Shown one piece after another: positions 46,208 through 59,664 of a DNA stretch of 64,000 nucleotides. Numbering within the stretch: position 1 is the stretch's first letter; every line of letters starts with the position of its first letter. The translations under genes and the position numbers were made by a program. Below the pieces are notes generated by a model, which ran no database searches, was not told where the DNA came from, and was given only the letters and a program-made list of their open reading frames with translations. Source of the DNA: Chimonanthus salicifolius (lineage: Eukaryota > Streptophyta > Magnoliopsida > Laurales > Calycanthaceae); NCBI GenBank assembly GCA_013350335.1, contig CM023540.1, positions 4,092,001 through 4,156,000 of the forward strand, given 5' to 3'.

Positions 46208-49200
46208 GCGGGACGATTATTTACACTAACTTCTCAAGAGGAAGAGGAAGAGGATCATCCTGTGATACAAAGTATGGCGGTAGTGAGTAGCTCATATGCA
46301 TATGCACTATTTGATTCCGGAGCATCACACTCCTTTATAGCTGCATCGTTTATTACTGCTACTGGTACATTAGTTCAAAGATTAGCCACAGCACTTACTA
46401 TTCTATCCCCTATCGGAGATTCGACATTGGGACTTATATGTAAGGCGGTTAACACTGAGTTAGCTGGACTCAGATTTGAGTTCAATTATCTAGTGCTGGA
46501 CATGTCTGAATATGATATTATATTCGGTATGGATTGGTTGGCGAAGTTTCATGCCAACATCGACTATTATTGTCACCCGAGGGCAAGCAATATGTAGTCC
46601 ATGCAGATAAACAAAGTGGATTGCAGGAAGGGTTAAACCACGTGGTATTGAATAATATCACCATAAACAAAGCTCCAGTTACTGAACTTCCAGCAATTGT
46701 ATAAGAATTTACGGATGTATTCCCAAAGGAACTCCCTGGTTTACCACCTATGAGGGAAATTAACTTCGAGATCAGGCTGTACCCTGGCACAGCACCAGTG
46801 TCGTTACCACACTATCGGATGACACCAGCAGAGATGTCAGAACTAAAGAAGCAGATTAATGAACTGCTTAGGCTGGGTTGCATCCGGAACAGTACATCAT
46901 ACTGGGGAGCACCGGTGTTGTTTGTGAAGAAGAAGGATGGCTCACTTCGGATGTGCGTGGACTACCGGAAGCTGAATCAGCTAACAGTCCGGAACAAGTA
47001 CCCTCTACCAAAGATCGATGATTTATTCGATCAATTGAGGGGTTCAAGCCATTTTTCAAAGATCGATTTGATGTCTGGTTATCTCAAATTCGAGTTAGGG
47101 AGGAAGATATAGAAAAGACAGCTTTTCGGACGCGATATGGACTGTTTGAGTTCGTGGTCATGCCATTTGGACTCACGAATGCACCGGCAGTGTTCATGGA
47201 TTTGATGAACAGAATCTTCCGTCCCTATTTAGATCAATTTGTAATTGTATTCATTGATGATATCCTGATCTATTCTAAGAGTCAGGAGGAACATGCAGAG
47301 CATTTACGTATAGTCTTGAATACGTTGAGGCAGAATAAGCTATATGCCAAGGCCAGTAAATGTGAATTCTGCTTATCCAAGGTCAATTTCTTGGGACATG
47401 TCATAACCGAAAACGGTATAGCCGTGGATCTAGCAAAAGTGGCGGCAGTAAGTGAATGGAAAGCGCCAAAGAATGTGACCGAGATCCGCAGTTTCTTAGG
47501 GCTGGCAGGTTATTATCGGAAATTTATCATGGAATTTTCCAAGATAGCGTCTTCGTTGACTCGACTTACTCAGAAAAGAGTCAAGTATGAGTGGACAGAT
47601 CAGTGTAATAGGAGATTTGAAACGCTGAAAGAAAAACTTACAAGAGCTCCTGTTTTAATTTTGCCGGAAAAGGGCAAAGGTTATGAAGTACAATGCAATG
47701 CCTCAGGAGAAGGACTAGGGTGTTCACTCATGCAAGGTCATCATGTGGTGGCATATGGGTTAAGACAATTAAAAATACATGAACGTCTTTATCCCACACA
47801 TGACCTGGAGCTAGCTGCAGTGGTCTTCGCTCTCAAAAGCTGGAGACACTACCTGTACGGCGAAAAATTTGAGGTATTTTCTGATCACAAGAGTTTAAAA
47901 TATTTATTTGATCAGAAGGAGCTCAATCTAAGGCAGCGTAGATGGATGGAGTATCTGGCGGATTATGAATTCGAGCTTCGATACCATCCAGGCAAGGCGA
48001 ACAAGGTGGCGGATGCTCTTAGCCGCCTATCTCATGCATCGGTCGCATGCTTGATCAGAACAGAATGGGAGATGTTGCACACCATTCGAGAGTTCAATCT
48101 TCATATCAACAACCGTGGAAGTATGTATAATTTGATCATACGGTCCAATATAGTCACCAAGATTGAACAAGAACAAGGAACAGATCCGGAAGTGGAGGAC
48201 ATTTGGGCCAGGATGTCTACTGGCACCGTTGTACCGGAATGGGAATTACGACCAGGACAGGGTCTTGTATTCCGGGGAAGAACTTATGTGCCAAAGAGTT
48301 GCAAGAAAGAGCTACTGATTGAGGCACATCAGTCCAAGCTCTCTATCCATCCGGGCAGCACCAAAATGTACCATGACTTAAAGATGCATTATTGGTGGCA
48401 TGGACTAAAAAGGGATGTGGCAGAATTCGTGGCACATTGTCTAACTTGTCAATAAGTTAAGACTGAACACCAAAAGCCACCTGGGTTGCTCAAACCCTTA
48501 GCAGTGCCAGAATGGAAATGGGAACACATTTCTATGGACTTTGTATCGGGGTTGCCAAGGTCTTCAAGGGGCAATGACGCTATATGGGTCGTAGTCGACC
48601 GACTGACCAAATCAGCACATTTCATTCCTATCAAGATGACGGATTCATCTGAAACGTTGGGTCGGCGGTATATTAAAGAAATCATTCGACTACATGGCAT
48701 TCCTCGAACAATAGTATCGGACAGAGATGGCCGTTTTACCGGCAGAGTATGGCAAAGCATGCAGTCAGCCATGGGGACAGACTTATTGACTAGCACCGCT
48801 TTCCATCCATAGACTGATGGACAGTCAGAAGGGACGATACAAACTTTGGAAGACATGCTGAGAGCATGTATGTTAGAATTCAAAGGAGGATGGGAGGACC
48901 ACTTACCATTGGTGGAGTTCTCCTATAATAACAGCTATCAGGCAAGCCTTCAAATGGTTCCTTATGAGGCTTTATATGGTAGACCGTGTAGGTCGCCGGT
49001 ATGTTGGACAGAGGCTGGAGAGCCTGCATTGATCGGACAAGAACTAGTCACGGAGACTACTGCGCAAATAAAGTTGATACGTCAACACTTACTGACTGCA
49101 CAGAGTCGGCAGAAAAGTTATACTGATAAAAGGAGACGGTTTCTGGAATTTGAAGTGGGAGACTTGGTATTTCTAAAGGTCTCGCCACGGAAAGGACATA

Positions 49201-49573
49201 TGAGGTTCGGAAAGAAAGGAAAACTATCACCAAGATTTGTGGGACCGTTTTCCATCATGAGAAGAGTGGGGGAGGTGGTTTATCAGATAGCACTCCCATC
49301 ACAATTAGCAGCTCTACACGATGTGTTCCACGTGTCGATGCTAAGGAAATACAATCCGGATCCGTCCCATGTTTTAAATGTTCAAGATATTGAAGTACAA
49401 AGCGACGTGACGTATGTCGAGAAGCCGATCAGGATAGTGGTGACCGAACAAAGGGTGTTGCGAAAAGGAGCGATTCAGTTCATAAAAGTGGTATGGGACA
49501 TCATGGTGATGAAGACGCCACGTGGGAACTTGAGTCGGAGATGAGAACAGCTCACCCCGAATTATTTGCGTAA
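46208..49573 (+). pseudogene. pol: Element H: pol (PR-RT-RNase H-INT-chromodomain), disrupted
   Basis: Domains in order: aspartic protease with LFDSGASHSF (about 46300); RT with [29 protein letters not shown] and the catalytic FIDD (about 47253); RNase H with [10 protein letters not shown]; integrase HHCC finger (about 48325-48450), DDE core (48500-48860), C-terminal domain and chromodomain. Lesions: a deletion in protease after about 46565, TAA at 46702, a one-base loss near 47087, TAA at 48453 and TAG at 48810 (both at Gln codons), and a one-base loss near 49500 that removes the chromodomain end. The first RNase H aspartate is Asn (codon 47697-47699), which would itself disable the enzyme. 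Open segments are 46262-46597, 46750-47112, 47154-48455, 48486-48812 and 48846-49544. Confidence 0.9.
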
Positions 49574-49636
49574 TTTAATTTGAGAACCCTACTTCATTTG
49601 ATTTTCGGGACGAAAATTTTAAAAAGAGGGTTATAT
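49574..49636 (+). promoter_or_regulatory. Element H: 3' untranslated region and polypurine tract
   Basis: AAAAAGAGGGTTATAT at 49621-49636 directly precedes the 3' LTR. The upstream CGGGACGAAAATTTTAAAA is also conserved in J (about 465-485) and E. Confidence 0.75.
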
Positions 49637-52600
49637 TGTAACACCCCAATTTCTCAATGAAGTGGAAAATTACCAAAATACCCCTGAGTTGTTAAATTAA
49701 TTATTCTGTGATGTTAATGAAATAGTGGGGCCCATTGCTTAAAATAAAATCATATGAGCACATTATGAATGTTAAGTTTGATTGGTTGGGTAATTTTCAT
49801 CATTTGGGTCAAAAATGGCTAAATGGGTCAAAGGGCCCAAATGGGACCCATCGGGTCAAAATGGATGATTTGACCGTTTTGTGAATTTAAATTAAATGGG
49901 GTTAAGCCTATTTGATTGGGAATCAAGCGGAGAAGAAATGGGTAGGCTTGATCGACATGCAAAAATCGACTACAAATGACCAAAATACCATAATTGGGTC
50001 ATGGAGTCAAAAAAAAGGGTCAAGAAGCTAAAGGTGGACCCAACGGGTCGGGTTGACTAGTTTGACCACGGATGACCGTGTGGGCCATCAATGGAACTCA
50101 AGTGTGAGATAATTCAGCTTGAGTTGGACTGATTTGGAGTGAGTCTAAGTTAAAAAAAGAGTTGACTCAAATATGGAGCATTAAATGTGATGAGTTGGGT
50201 TGGAATAAAAATATCTTGAGTTGGGTGAGTCAAAAATGGAAATCCAAGGGACTGTAAATCAGTGAGTTTAATAGTAATTTGAAGAGGCTGGCTGGTCTCA
50301 AACCAACCAAAACAAGTCCCACACGTTGGGGACTTGTTTTGGTGAGTTCAATGGTGTATGATTAATGGAAAAACATGGGTTTTGAGATGAGTTGCTTGGG
50401 GATCTGAATGGCTGCATGGGTAGCTGCCAAGGGGTACCTTGGAGGGCACCCAATGCCCATCGTTTTGTGCATGGATTGATGAGGAAGCGGAGGGGTTATG
50501 GTGGCTGAAATACAAAACCAATGAACACCATCACTTGGCCGATTTATCATTGCAAAGCCTAAGATTTTCCTCATCTCTCTCTCCCTCTCTCCTCTCTCCA
50601 ATTCGTTGTTCTTCCTAGCTGGAACATCAGAGGATTTTACACTAGTAGATCAAGCACAAAACAGCAAAAGAAAAGAAGAAATAAAAGGGAGAAAACAAGG
50701 ATCAAAGACAAGGAGGAAGTTTGGACAATTTGGTAAGTATCTTTATGATATTTTGGTTTAAAAACATAAAACAAGTAGGGTATGTATTGGGCCATAGTCA
50801 TGGCCGAATACACCAATGTTTAACCTTGATTATGGAGGATTTAAAATGGTGAAAATAACCATTGGGTTCGGCCACCATGGAGGGCCGAACCCCAAGTAAA
50901 AGATTGCATGGTTTTCATGTTTTGCAAACATGAAAACCATGGGTTTTATGGACTGGTTTTTGGGTCATTTTGTGGCCGAAATAAGTAAGGTTTTAAAGTG
51001 TGACGATAAAGATTGAAAGCATGGATTTGAATGTCAGAATTTGGCCATGCTATGGCCGAATTTGACAAGGGTCTAAACCATGTAAGAGATGGCTTGGTTT
51101 TCATGTTTTGAAACATGAAAACCATGGGTTTTGTAGACTGTTTTTGGGTTTTTGATTTAAGATTTAAATACATGTTTTAGAATGGTTAAAAACATGGACC
51201 TGAATGACATAGGGACTGAAGTTTATATGGTCTAAAATCAGTGGATTAAAAGATGGAAAAGGACCATTGGGTTCGGCCACTTAGCATGGCCGAACCCCAT
51301 GGAAACAAGTGGATGATGGTGATGGTTTTTGGAAATTAAAACCATATAAAATGATGAACTGTTATGGGTGTTTAAATCATGAAATTGGATGTCATGTTTG
51401 GACCATGGAATGGCCGAATACTTCAAGAAAATAAAACCTTGGATTAAGTTGATTAAAATGGTGTAAGTGTATCATTGGGTTCGGCCACATGGGATGGCCG
51501 AACCCCATGATCTTGTTTGAGTAATTGGTTGGTTTTTGAAAGGTAATACCCGATAATGTATGCTGTTTATTACATGATGATTGGAGGTTTAAAAATAGTA
51601 AGAATAACCATTGGGTTCGGCCAACATGGAGGGCCGAACCCCATTTAAAAGAGGGTTGGTTTTCATGTTGGGAAACATGGAAACCATGGACCTTTGTGGA
51701 CTGTTTTTGGAGAGAAAAAACCACACCAATGGTGGAGATTTTTATGTGATAAGGGTACTGATTTTGGGTTGGCCATAGGATGTCTAAACTATGTGTTTAA
51801 CATGGCTAAGGGGTAGAGCTAATTGGTATTTAAATAATGGGGCTGTTTTTGGGATAAATGGACTAAAGTTTATGGGTTTCTTATGAGATTTAAATGTGAT
51901 AAGCTTACTGATTTGGCTCAGCCTATGGATGGCTGAACCATGTAATAACCTTGGAAAAAGGGTATAGCCTAAGTTAAATACCTAGGTTAAAGTTATTGGA
52001 ACCAATGACATGTTTGTAAATAAAGGTCACAATCATGAGATGAAAGATGGACCTAAGTGAAATAAGTGTGGTTCGGCCAAGGTGTATGGCCGAACCCCAC
52101 CTATAAACATTTGTTTCGGGTAATATTTCTATGGTCATAAATTATTATAAAAGATGAGCCAATGAAAAAAATTGTAAATATGGGCAATAATGGAAGGACT
52201 TGAAAGAAGTACCAAATCAAGATGTTTTGGGTCTTATATGTGAATGGATATTTAAGTGACAATATGGTTTCCTGATTATTGTATCACAAGGTCACGAGAG
52301 TTGAACGACGAGTGAGTCGTGACCGGATAAAGCCTAAGAAAGAACGGACGCTGAAGTGATTCTTCAGTAGGGTTCCTACCTACTTGTAACCACGGTTTTT
52401 ACCCAGTTTTTCTTATGATACTCTTGTTTTAATATATGTGTTTCAAATGATATATTATGCATTAACAAATGGCATGCAGGCATTGGCATCTCATGCATAG
52501 ACATGGGATTATGAATGAGGTTCTACAGTATTTCAATTTATAGGTTACGTCCTGCCTCGGTGGTGCAAGTCACGCCAGGAGGAGTAACATGATGATCATA

Positions 52601-53363
52601 GTCACATTGGTCTCCTTAGGCGATGAGAGTCCCGCCAGGAGGACTAATACGTGATATGAATCAGTCAATGATGAAGAGATGGAAGTTGTATTGTAATTTA
52701 CCTTGACGGTGCAAGACACGTCAACTGATGGCTATGAAGGTACATGATGGGCATGCTCATTGCATGTGCATACTTCATAGCATGGTTTTACTTGTTTTGA
52801 TGATCATGTATTATGATATGTATATGCATGTTTTATATGCTAACATGTGGTAGCCCTGATTCGGGAACCTACTGGGCGCGTTGATCTAACGCCCTAATTC
52901 TATCCTCAGAGGAGATTGCAGGTACAAGTAAAGAGAAAAAGAAGGTCGATGACCGGGAGCGGAGCCAAGCCTAAGCGCTTGAATGATGGATTGGATTAAT
53001 TTATAATTGCTGTTTATTTGATACTTTGTTATGGACATGTAATAAAGTAGTTACTTGCTATGGTTTGCTTAGGATATTGACAACGTATGGTTGATTATGG
53101 AATTATTATTTCAGACTGGTGCTGGCTATCTTTTCATATTATTCTGCAGTTAACTTATACTATTCCGCAAGTTGATGTTAGTTCCATGTGTGTTTCATAA
53201 TCATGGTCTATTCCATGTACACATGGGTGGCCGGTTAAGGTTCAGACTTGGGTAGTCTGAACTTAACTCGTGTCGTGACGCCGCCCGCTCTATTTCGATG
53301 TTTTATTATTACTTTAAAAAAAAAATTAGACTCTGAAATTCATGGAAAGGGTGGGGCGTTACA
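49637..53363 (+). repeat. Element H, 3' LTR (3727 bp)
   Basis: Collinear with the 5' LTR throughout, with scattered single-base changes and a few small indels. It has the same hairpins (15-bp arms at 50306-50343) and ends GGCGTTACA. Confidence 0.95.
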
Positions 53364-55923
53364 CAAGCTCTCCGGCCTCTGTCCAACACACTAGTGATCT
53401 ACAGGGTCTACCATACAACGCCTCAAATGGAGCCATCTTGAGGCTTACCTGGTAACTGTTGTTGTATGAAAACTCTACCAGTGGTAAATGATCTTCCCAA
53501 CCACCCTTAAAGTCTAACATGCAAGCTCTCAGCATATCCTCCAACGTTTGTATTGTCCTCGCTGACTATCTGTCGGTCTGTGGATGAAAAGTTGTGTTGA
53601 TTAACAAGTTGGTCCCCATAGCCGATTGCATGCTCTGCCACACCCTTCTAGTGAATCGACCATCTCTATCAGACACAATAGTCCTAGAGATACCATGTAA
53701 CCTGATGATGTCTTTGATATACCGCTGTCCCAAAGTCTCAGATGAGTCTGTCATCTTCACTGGAAGAAAATGTGCAGACTTGGTCAGACAGTCCACCACA
53801 ACCTAGATTGCACCGTTATCCATTGGAGACCTTGGCAATTCTGTCACAAAATCCATGAAAATATGTTCCCATTTCCATTCAGGTACAGGTAGAGGTTTGA
53901 GCAATCCTAGCGGCTTCTAATGTTCTGTCTTGACTTGTTGACAAGTAAGGCAATGAGAAACTAAGTCAGCTACATCTCTTTTGAGTCCATGACACCAATA
54001 ATGCCTTTTCAAATCATGGTACATTTTGGTGCTACCCGGATGAATAGAGAGTTTTGTCTGATGAGCTTCGATCAATAGCTCTCTTCTGCAGCTTTGAGGC
54101 ACATATGTCCTGCCTCGGAATGAGAGACCTTGTCCAGGTCGTAATTCCCATTATGGTACAACCTCACAGTAGACATCTTGGCCCATATTTCTTCCACTTC
54201 CAGATCTGTCCGCTGTTCTTGCTCAATCTTGGAAACCATACTGGACCGTACCATCAGATTATACATACTCCCACGGTTCTTGATGTACAAATTGAATTCC
54301 CGGATGGTTGTCAACATGTCCCATTCTTTCATAGTCAAACTGGCCACTGTTGCATGTGACATGCGACTGAGGGCATCCACCACCTTATTTACCTTGCCAG
54401 GATGATATCGTAGTGCAAACTCATAATCTTGTAGATATTCCATCCATCTGCGCTGCCTCATATTGAGTTCCTTCTGATCAAACAGATACTTTAAACTCTT
54501 ATGGTCAGAAAATACTTCAAATTTCTCACCATATAGATAGTGTCTCTAGCTTTTGAGAGCGAAGACCACTGCAGCTAATTCCAGATCATGAGTGGGATAG
54601 TGGCGTTCATGAATTTTCAGTTGCCTTGAACCGTATGCCACTATATGATGCCTTGAGTGAGAGAGCACCCAAGTCCTTCTCTTGAAGCATCACAATATAC
54701 TTCATATCCCTTGCCTTTTTCCGACAAAATCAGAATAGGAGCGGTGGTGAGCTTCTGTTTCAGATCCTCAAATCTTCGATTGCATACATCCGACCATTCA
54801 AACTTGACTCCTTTATGGGTTAGTCGGGTGAGTGAAGCCGCAATCTTGGAGAAGTCCATAATAAACTTCCGATAGTAGCCAGCCAGTCCCAGAAAACTAC
54901 GGATTTCGGTCATATTCTTCGGATCTTTCCAGTCTCTAACCGCTGCCACTTTAGCCGGGTACACGGCTATTCCTTCTGCTGATGTGACATGTCCCAAGAA
55001 GTTGACCTCAGATAGCTAGAACTCGCACTTGCTTGCTTTGGCATATAACTGATTCTTCTTCAAGGTGTCCAAGACTATTCTTAGATGTTCAGCATGCTCC
55101 TCCCGTTGGTAGAATAAATCAGGATATCACCAATGAAGACAATTACAAACTTGTCCAAATAAGGACGAAAAATTCTGTTCATCAGATCCATGAACACAGC
55201 TGGTGCATTGGTGAGTCCAAACGGCATAACCACATATTCATACAGTCCATATTGGGTTCTGAAATCCCTCTTCTCTATGTCTTCATCCCTGACACGGATT
55301 TGATGGTAGCTTGACATCAGATCAATTTTGGAGAAATAGCTGGAGCCTCTAAGTTGATCAAACAGATCATCAATTCTGGGTAGAGGGTACTTGTTCCTGA
55401 CCGTCAACTGATTCAATATCCTGTAATCCACACACATCCAAAGAGTACCATCCTTCTTCTTTACAAATAATACCGGTGCTCTCCAGGATGAAGTGTTGTT
55501 CCGGATGCACCCTAGTTTGAGTAATTCATCAATTTGTTTCTTCAGCTCAGACATCTCTGCAGGGGCCATCCGGTAATGCAGCAATGATACAAGAGTAGTG
55601 CCAGGATAAAGTTTGATCTCGAAGTCAATCTCCCTTTTTGGAGGCAAACCAGGGAGTTCTATCAGGAATACCTCTGCGTAGTCTTTCACTACCGTAGGTA
55701 GTTCAACCATCGGCGCCTTGTCTAGTCTAATGTTGTTCAGTACTAGATGGTTCATTTCTTCATGCAATCTTCTGGTCATAGGAATGCTCTATCTGTCGAC
55801 ATGTACTACATATCGTTTTCCCTCGAGTGACCAAAATATCACTCTGCGAAGATGACAGTCAATGCTGGCCTGGAAGTTAGCCAACCAATCCATCCAAAAA
55901 TGATGCCATATTATGTCATCTCG
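53364..55923 (-). pseudogene. pol: Element E: protease end, RT, RNase H and integrase core (disrupted)
   Basis: Read right to left: end of protease (MDWLANF, about 55890), RT (55779 to about 55020), RNase H (54750 to 54350), integrase HHCC finger (54075-53930), DDE core (53870-53500) and the start of the C-terminal region, stopped at 53364 by H. RT motifs [17 protein letters not shown] and [10 protein letters not shown] are clear. The catalytic FIDD reads FIGD (codon 55129-55131, Asp to Gly), so RT would be inactive. After RT the frame shifts near 55100, and several stops follow (for example at 54547-54549, in RNase H, and at the CQQVK region boundary). Open pieces are 55081-55779, 54641-54997, 54072-54461, 53917-54102, 53566-53799 and 53364-53544. 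E's gag lies beyond element I, outside the window. Confidence 0.88.
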
Positions 55924-57109
55924 TGTAATAGCCCGAATTTTTAAATCAATATATATATGGCATTTATTTGTTTTAATAATGGAAAAATGGGAACTTTGAT
56001 GTCATGGATAGTAAATGGATCAAAATTTGGACAAAGGCCCAAGTATGGTCCAATGGACCATGGAGTGGATGGGATCCATCTAAAGGGTCAATAATGGTCA
56101 AAGAGGGCCCGATGACCATGTGGGACCCAATGAATCAAAATTGATCCAAACTCTAAAGTAAATAGTAGAAAATAATTTAATTGGGCCATGGGCCCAATGG
56201 TGACCCAATTAATTGGAATTAATCCCCCTAAATTAATGATGAGATGATTAAGCTAGCATAACCAAGTGGGGCCCACCTACACCTCATCAATTGAGGTGGC
56301 GGTTGGCTAAGAAATTGGTGGGGCCGGCCACCATGGTTGACTTGGTCAACCATGGGTGGATTCATGAAGGAATTGAAGGGAATTAAATAGAAATTAAATT
56401 ATAAAATTAAAGGGGCCAAGTTAAGTAATAAATTAAATAATTAAGTGGGTCAAGAGGGGAGTGAGTCACATGGGAATGGGGGTGAGTTAAGATGATTTCC
56501 ATCTCATTTGACTCACCAAAACCGTTGGAAGGGGGGTGGTGGTTCCACCTCATTCCAACCACCCCCACTAAGGGGACAAAGGCCCTAAGATTGGGGGCAT
56601 GCAAGGCCATACCCCCTTCATGAGTGCTAACCGATGGAGTCAAGGCCAAGAGTACTTGGGAGATGCTCTCCCATCCCATTGCACTCGTCTCACTCTCTTT
56701 CCCTCCTCCTCCCTCTCACCACCGACCCCATTCAAGGAAGAAAGAAGGAGAAGAAAACTTAGAAGAAAGGGAAGAAGAAACTAAGGGTTGGCCGACCACC
56801 CAAGACCCAAGCTTGTGATATTGTCTACATCTCCTCCTTCTCTCTCTCTCCCTCAAAATCTAACCCTACCATTAGCTGAACCCAAAACTTGGTGACCTTA
56901 CGTTGATCAAGCTCACCATTGGCCGAGAATCAAGGAGAAAGAAGAAGGAGAAAGGCTAAGGAACAAGAGGAACAAGAGGCAACCGGGAGAGCCACGGATT
57001 GTAAGTATCTCTAAACAAGATATTAAGTTTTAATGGTTTAAGAATGGAATATTTTTAAGGAAATCACGAAGGAAGGGTATACAAAATATGCAATGGAGAA
57101 GACTGACAA

Positions 57110-57640
57110 AACAGTCAGTCGACTGAACTGATAATGGACGAATCAGAAACGAGTTTCTGGGAGTTTCAGCCGACTGAATAAGGGTTTCATTCGACTGAAC
57201 AATGTGGGGGCTGATAATAGAAGGAGTTTCTGGGAGTTTCAGCTGACTGAATCTGTGAATCAGTCGACTGAACACAAACGTCTCGGATAAGAAAAGGGTT
57301 CTGGAAGCTTCAGCCGACTGAATGTATGATTCGGCCGACTGAAGGAATGCTTAATGAATACGTAAATGGATGATTGGCAGTTCAGCCGACTGAACCTATG
57401 ATTCAGCCGACTGAAAATAAACTGGCAGAACAAACAGATAATCTGATACAAAGTCAGCCGACTGAATCTGTGATTCAGTCCACTGAAAAGAGAACGAACC
57501 ATGTTTCAGCCGACTGAATGTGTATTTCAGTCGACTGAAACTGAACTGGCAAGACAAACATACAACCTGATTCAAAGTCAGCCGATTGAATCTGTGATTC
57601 AGTCGACTGAACTTCTAATTCAGTCTACTGAATTGAAGAG
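57110..57640. repeat. CAGTCGACTG palindrome array in I LTR (about 16 copies)
   Basis: Paired copies at about 57115, 57166/57186, 57238/57258, 57309/57330, 57380/57401, 57453/57474, 57505/57526 and 57577/57598, with one extra at 57618. Perfect CAGTCGACTG alternates with CAGCCGACTG. The layout of pairs about 20 bp apart and ~70 bp between pairs is the same as in E. Confidence 0.9.
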
Positions 57641-58295
57641 TACGGTTTAGAGTATTTTCAGTGGTCGCTGTTAATCCGGTAGGATAAATGGTGGTTATGT
57701 TAAATTTAAAGGGACTGATTTTAATGATCCTACGACATGATTAGTAAGTCATTAATGGATCGAAGTGTATGGATAAATTATGGATAGAATTATGTATGTG
57801 TTTTAATCAATGGAAAAAAAAGGCTAAGTTAAGGGCTGATTTATGATAATCTTGTAACGTGGTTAAAGATCATTAATGAACATAGGTTTATGATCAGTTA
57901 GAGATTTAATTACGGATAAGATGTAGACTAATTTGGAAAATGTATAACAAGGTATTTGGCACATCGCAAGCGGTACGCGATCGGCGACCGGAATTATCGG
58001 ACAAAAACAAAAAGGAACGTTATCAGTATTCGGTAGGATTCCTACCTTTTTGTAAGCCGTGGATTATTTGTATATGATGGTTTCCGCATTTCATTTCGGT
58101 AATCATATGGTTTATTTTATGGATAATGCTATGGATGGTATTTTAAATGCTATGGATTATATTCCTATCCTATGGAGCTTATATTATGAATATGATTTAT
58201 ATTCCTATCCTATATTATGGATATGAATTATACATATATATTATCTAGCATAATGCACTTACATCTCATGCATGGCATGGGCGGGAAAATAAAGG

Positions 58296-58470
58296 AACCA
58301 GAGTCCATGCTCCGTCGGGGCGACCGAGAACAGACATGGGGATAGCTTCTTATGCTATAACCGGAGTCCATGCTCCGTCGGGGCAACCGAGAGCAGACAT
58401 GGGGATAGTTTGATATGGTATAACCGGAGTCCATGCTCCGTCGGGGCGACCGAGAAGCAAACATGGGGAC
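58296..58470. repeat. Tandem repeat in I LTR, ~63-bp unit, three copies
   Basis: Units with GGAGTCCATGCTCCGTCGGG start near 58297, 58360 and 58423, and carry CGGAG/CTCCG arms. It is the same module as C 13846-14010 on the other strand. Confidence 0.85.
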
Positions 58471-59183
58471 ACCGTGACGAGGATTTGCCCTCAAGGGGGA
58501 TATGATATTTTTATGATGATATGGATGATGGGTGGGACACATGGCATAAGCACCCATGGCATGGCATTCATCATATGTTTTATTATATTGTTATCAGTGT
58601 ATTTGTTATTACTAACCCATGTGCTAGCCCTATTCGAAGTCCTACTGGGCGCGTTGACTAACGCCCTACTTCTACCCTAGCTGATGACGCAGGAGACGGA
58701 GGAAACGGTGGACGTGACGGGAATCAGACTTAGGGGCTTGGGAAGTGACTATTTTTGTTTATTAAAGTCTTATTTTGGAAAAGTTGTAATTTAAGTAACG
58801 TAGCCGTTGAATTGTAATAATTTTGGGATTGTCATACTACGGTTGGAATGTCACACTTGGACATCATCGTTTTGAGACATAATTGTGAACATTGGGGTAT
58901 TTTGGTAAATTAATGTTATATCTTCCCTTCTATCTAAAACCGGTAGGATAGTATCTATTATAATGTTCCGCATGTAATTATGTTCTGCAAGCTTACTTCC
59001 TACGGGTGAACCGTAATCGTGGACTTCGTTCCACGCGCGCGTGGGGTTGGCTAGTTAAGGGCCGGGATTTAGAAGCTCGGACTTAACTCGCGTCGTGACG
59101 TCCACGCCCGTTGTCACTTTTATTTATTTCAAAAAAAAAAAAATAGACTATGATTTTGGTGAAAATGGGGCGGGCTTTACAGT

Positions 59184-59195
59184 TGGTATTAGAGT
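59184..59195 (+). promoter_or_regulatory. Element I: primer binding site (tRNA-iMet, one mismatch)
   Basis: TGGTATTAGAGT, with C to T at the seventh base relative to iMet, lies 2 nt after the LTR end. Confidence 0.8.
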
Positions 59196-59664
59196 GAAAT
59201 CGGAAGAATGAATCTCTCGAAATATGATTAAGATGGTTTCATGTCTCACTGACGGATAAGAATCCCAACTGACCGACTCTTCGGAGTCCGCTGCACGGGG
59301 GCCAGGTTAATCTACTTCGATTGACTCAGACTGAAACATTCAATCTGAGCGTCACATTTGACGTAAGAAAATGATAGTAAGGGAAGTACAATCATTATAA
59401 CATTGATGGATTCATCAAACATAGGAAAAATTTTCCCCAACTTCACAAAAATGGACAAACATAGTTATTTGGGAAGTTTTCCCCAAACCAAGTATGCATA
59501 TTTGGCAATTTTCCCCAATATGAGAGAAAATACGTAATCCTTAGGAATTATCCCCTAAAAAAAAAAAAACTAAGTATGGGTATATGGGCAATGTTTTCAA
59601 AACTAAATATGAACGCACCCATATTATGAAAGAACTAAGTCAATATTTTTCAATGACTTAGGAA
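59196..59664 (+). promoter_or_regulatory. Element I: 5' leader with C(UUCG)G hairpin
   Basis: The hairpin GACTC-TTCG-GAGTC is at 59275-59288, 91 nt from the primer binding site. After about 59300 the sequence diverges from H, and the words TTTCCCCAA and TTGGGAAG recur. No counterpart of the H pre-gag ORF is present. Confidence 0.7.

Larger units (their letters stand above)
39905..53363 (+). mobile_element. Element H: full-length Tekay/Del-like chromovirus (13,459 bp)
   Basis: LTRs at 39905-43649 and 49637-53363 enclose a primer binding site, a leader hairpin, an extra ORF, gag, pol and a polypurine tract. It is inserted in integrase of E. Flanking 5-mers are CAGCC (39900-39904) and CAAGC (53364-53368). 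The related H and I pol genes suggest an original CAGGC at this spot, so each TSD copy may carry one substitution. Domain order PR-RT-RH-INT-chromodomain and the motif [10 protein letters not shown] place it in the chromoviruses. At least four frameshifts and five stop codons make it inactive. Confidence 0.95.
55924..59181 (+). repeat. Element I, 5' LTR (3258 bp)
   Basis: TGTAATAGCCCG to GGGCTTTACA. It contains CCATGGTTGAC/GTCAACCATGG (56331-56355), the palindrome array (57110-57640), GGTAGGATTCCTACC (58032-58046), a ~63-bp repeat (58296-58470), the GGGCGCGTTGACTAACGCCC block (about 58645-58664) and a poly-A run before the end. Confidence 0.92.

Noticed and set aside
46208..49573. H as a Tat/Ogre element because of the extra ORF before gag
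   Set aside because: RT has [10 protein letters not shown], integrase ends in a chromodomain and there is no second RNase H, all of which fit a chromovirus rather than Tat.
39905..53363. H was already dead when it inserted (moved in trans)
   Set aside because: Its two LTRs differ by scattered changes throughout, so it has had time to gain stops after insertion. Several stops are C-to-T type changes at CGA and CAA/CAG codons. The sequence does not require insertion of a broken copy.
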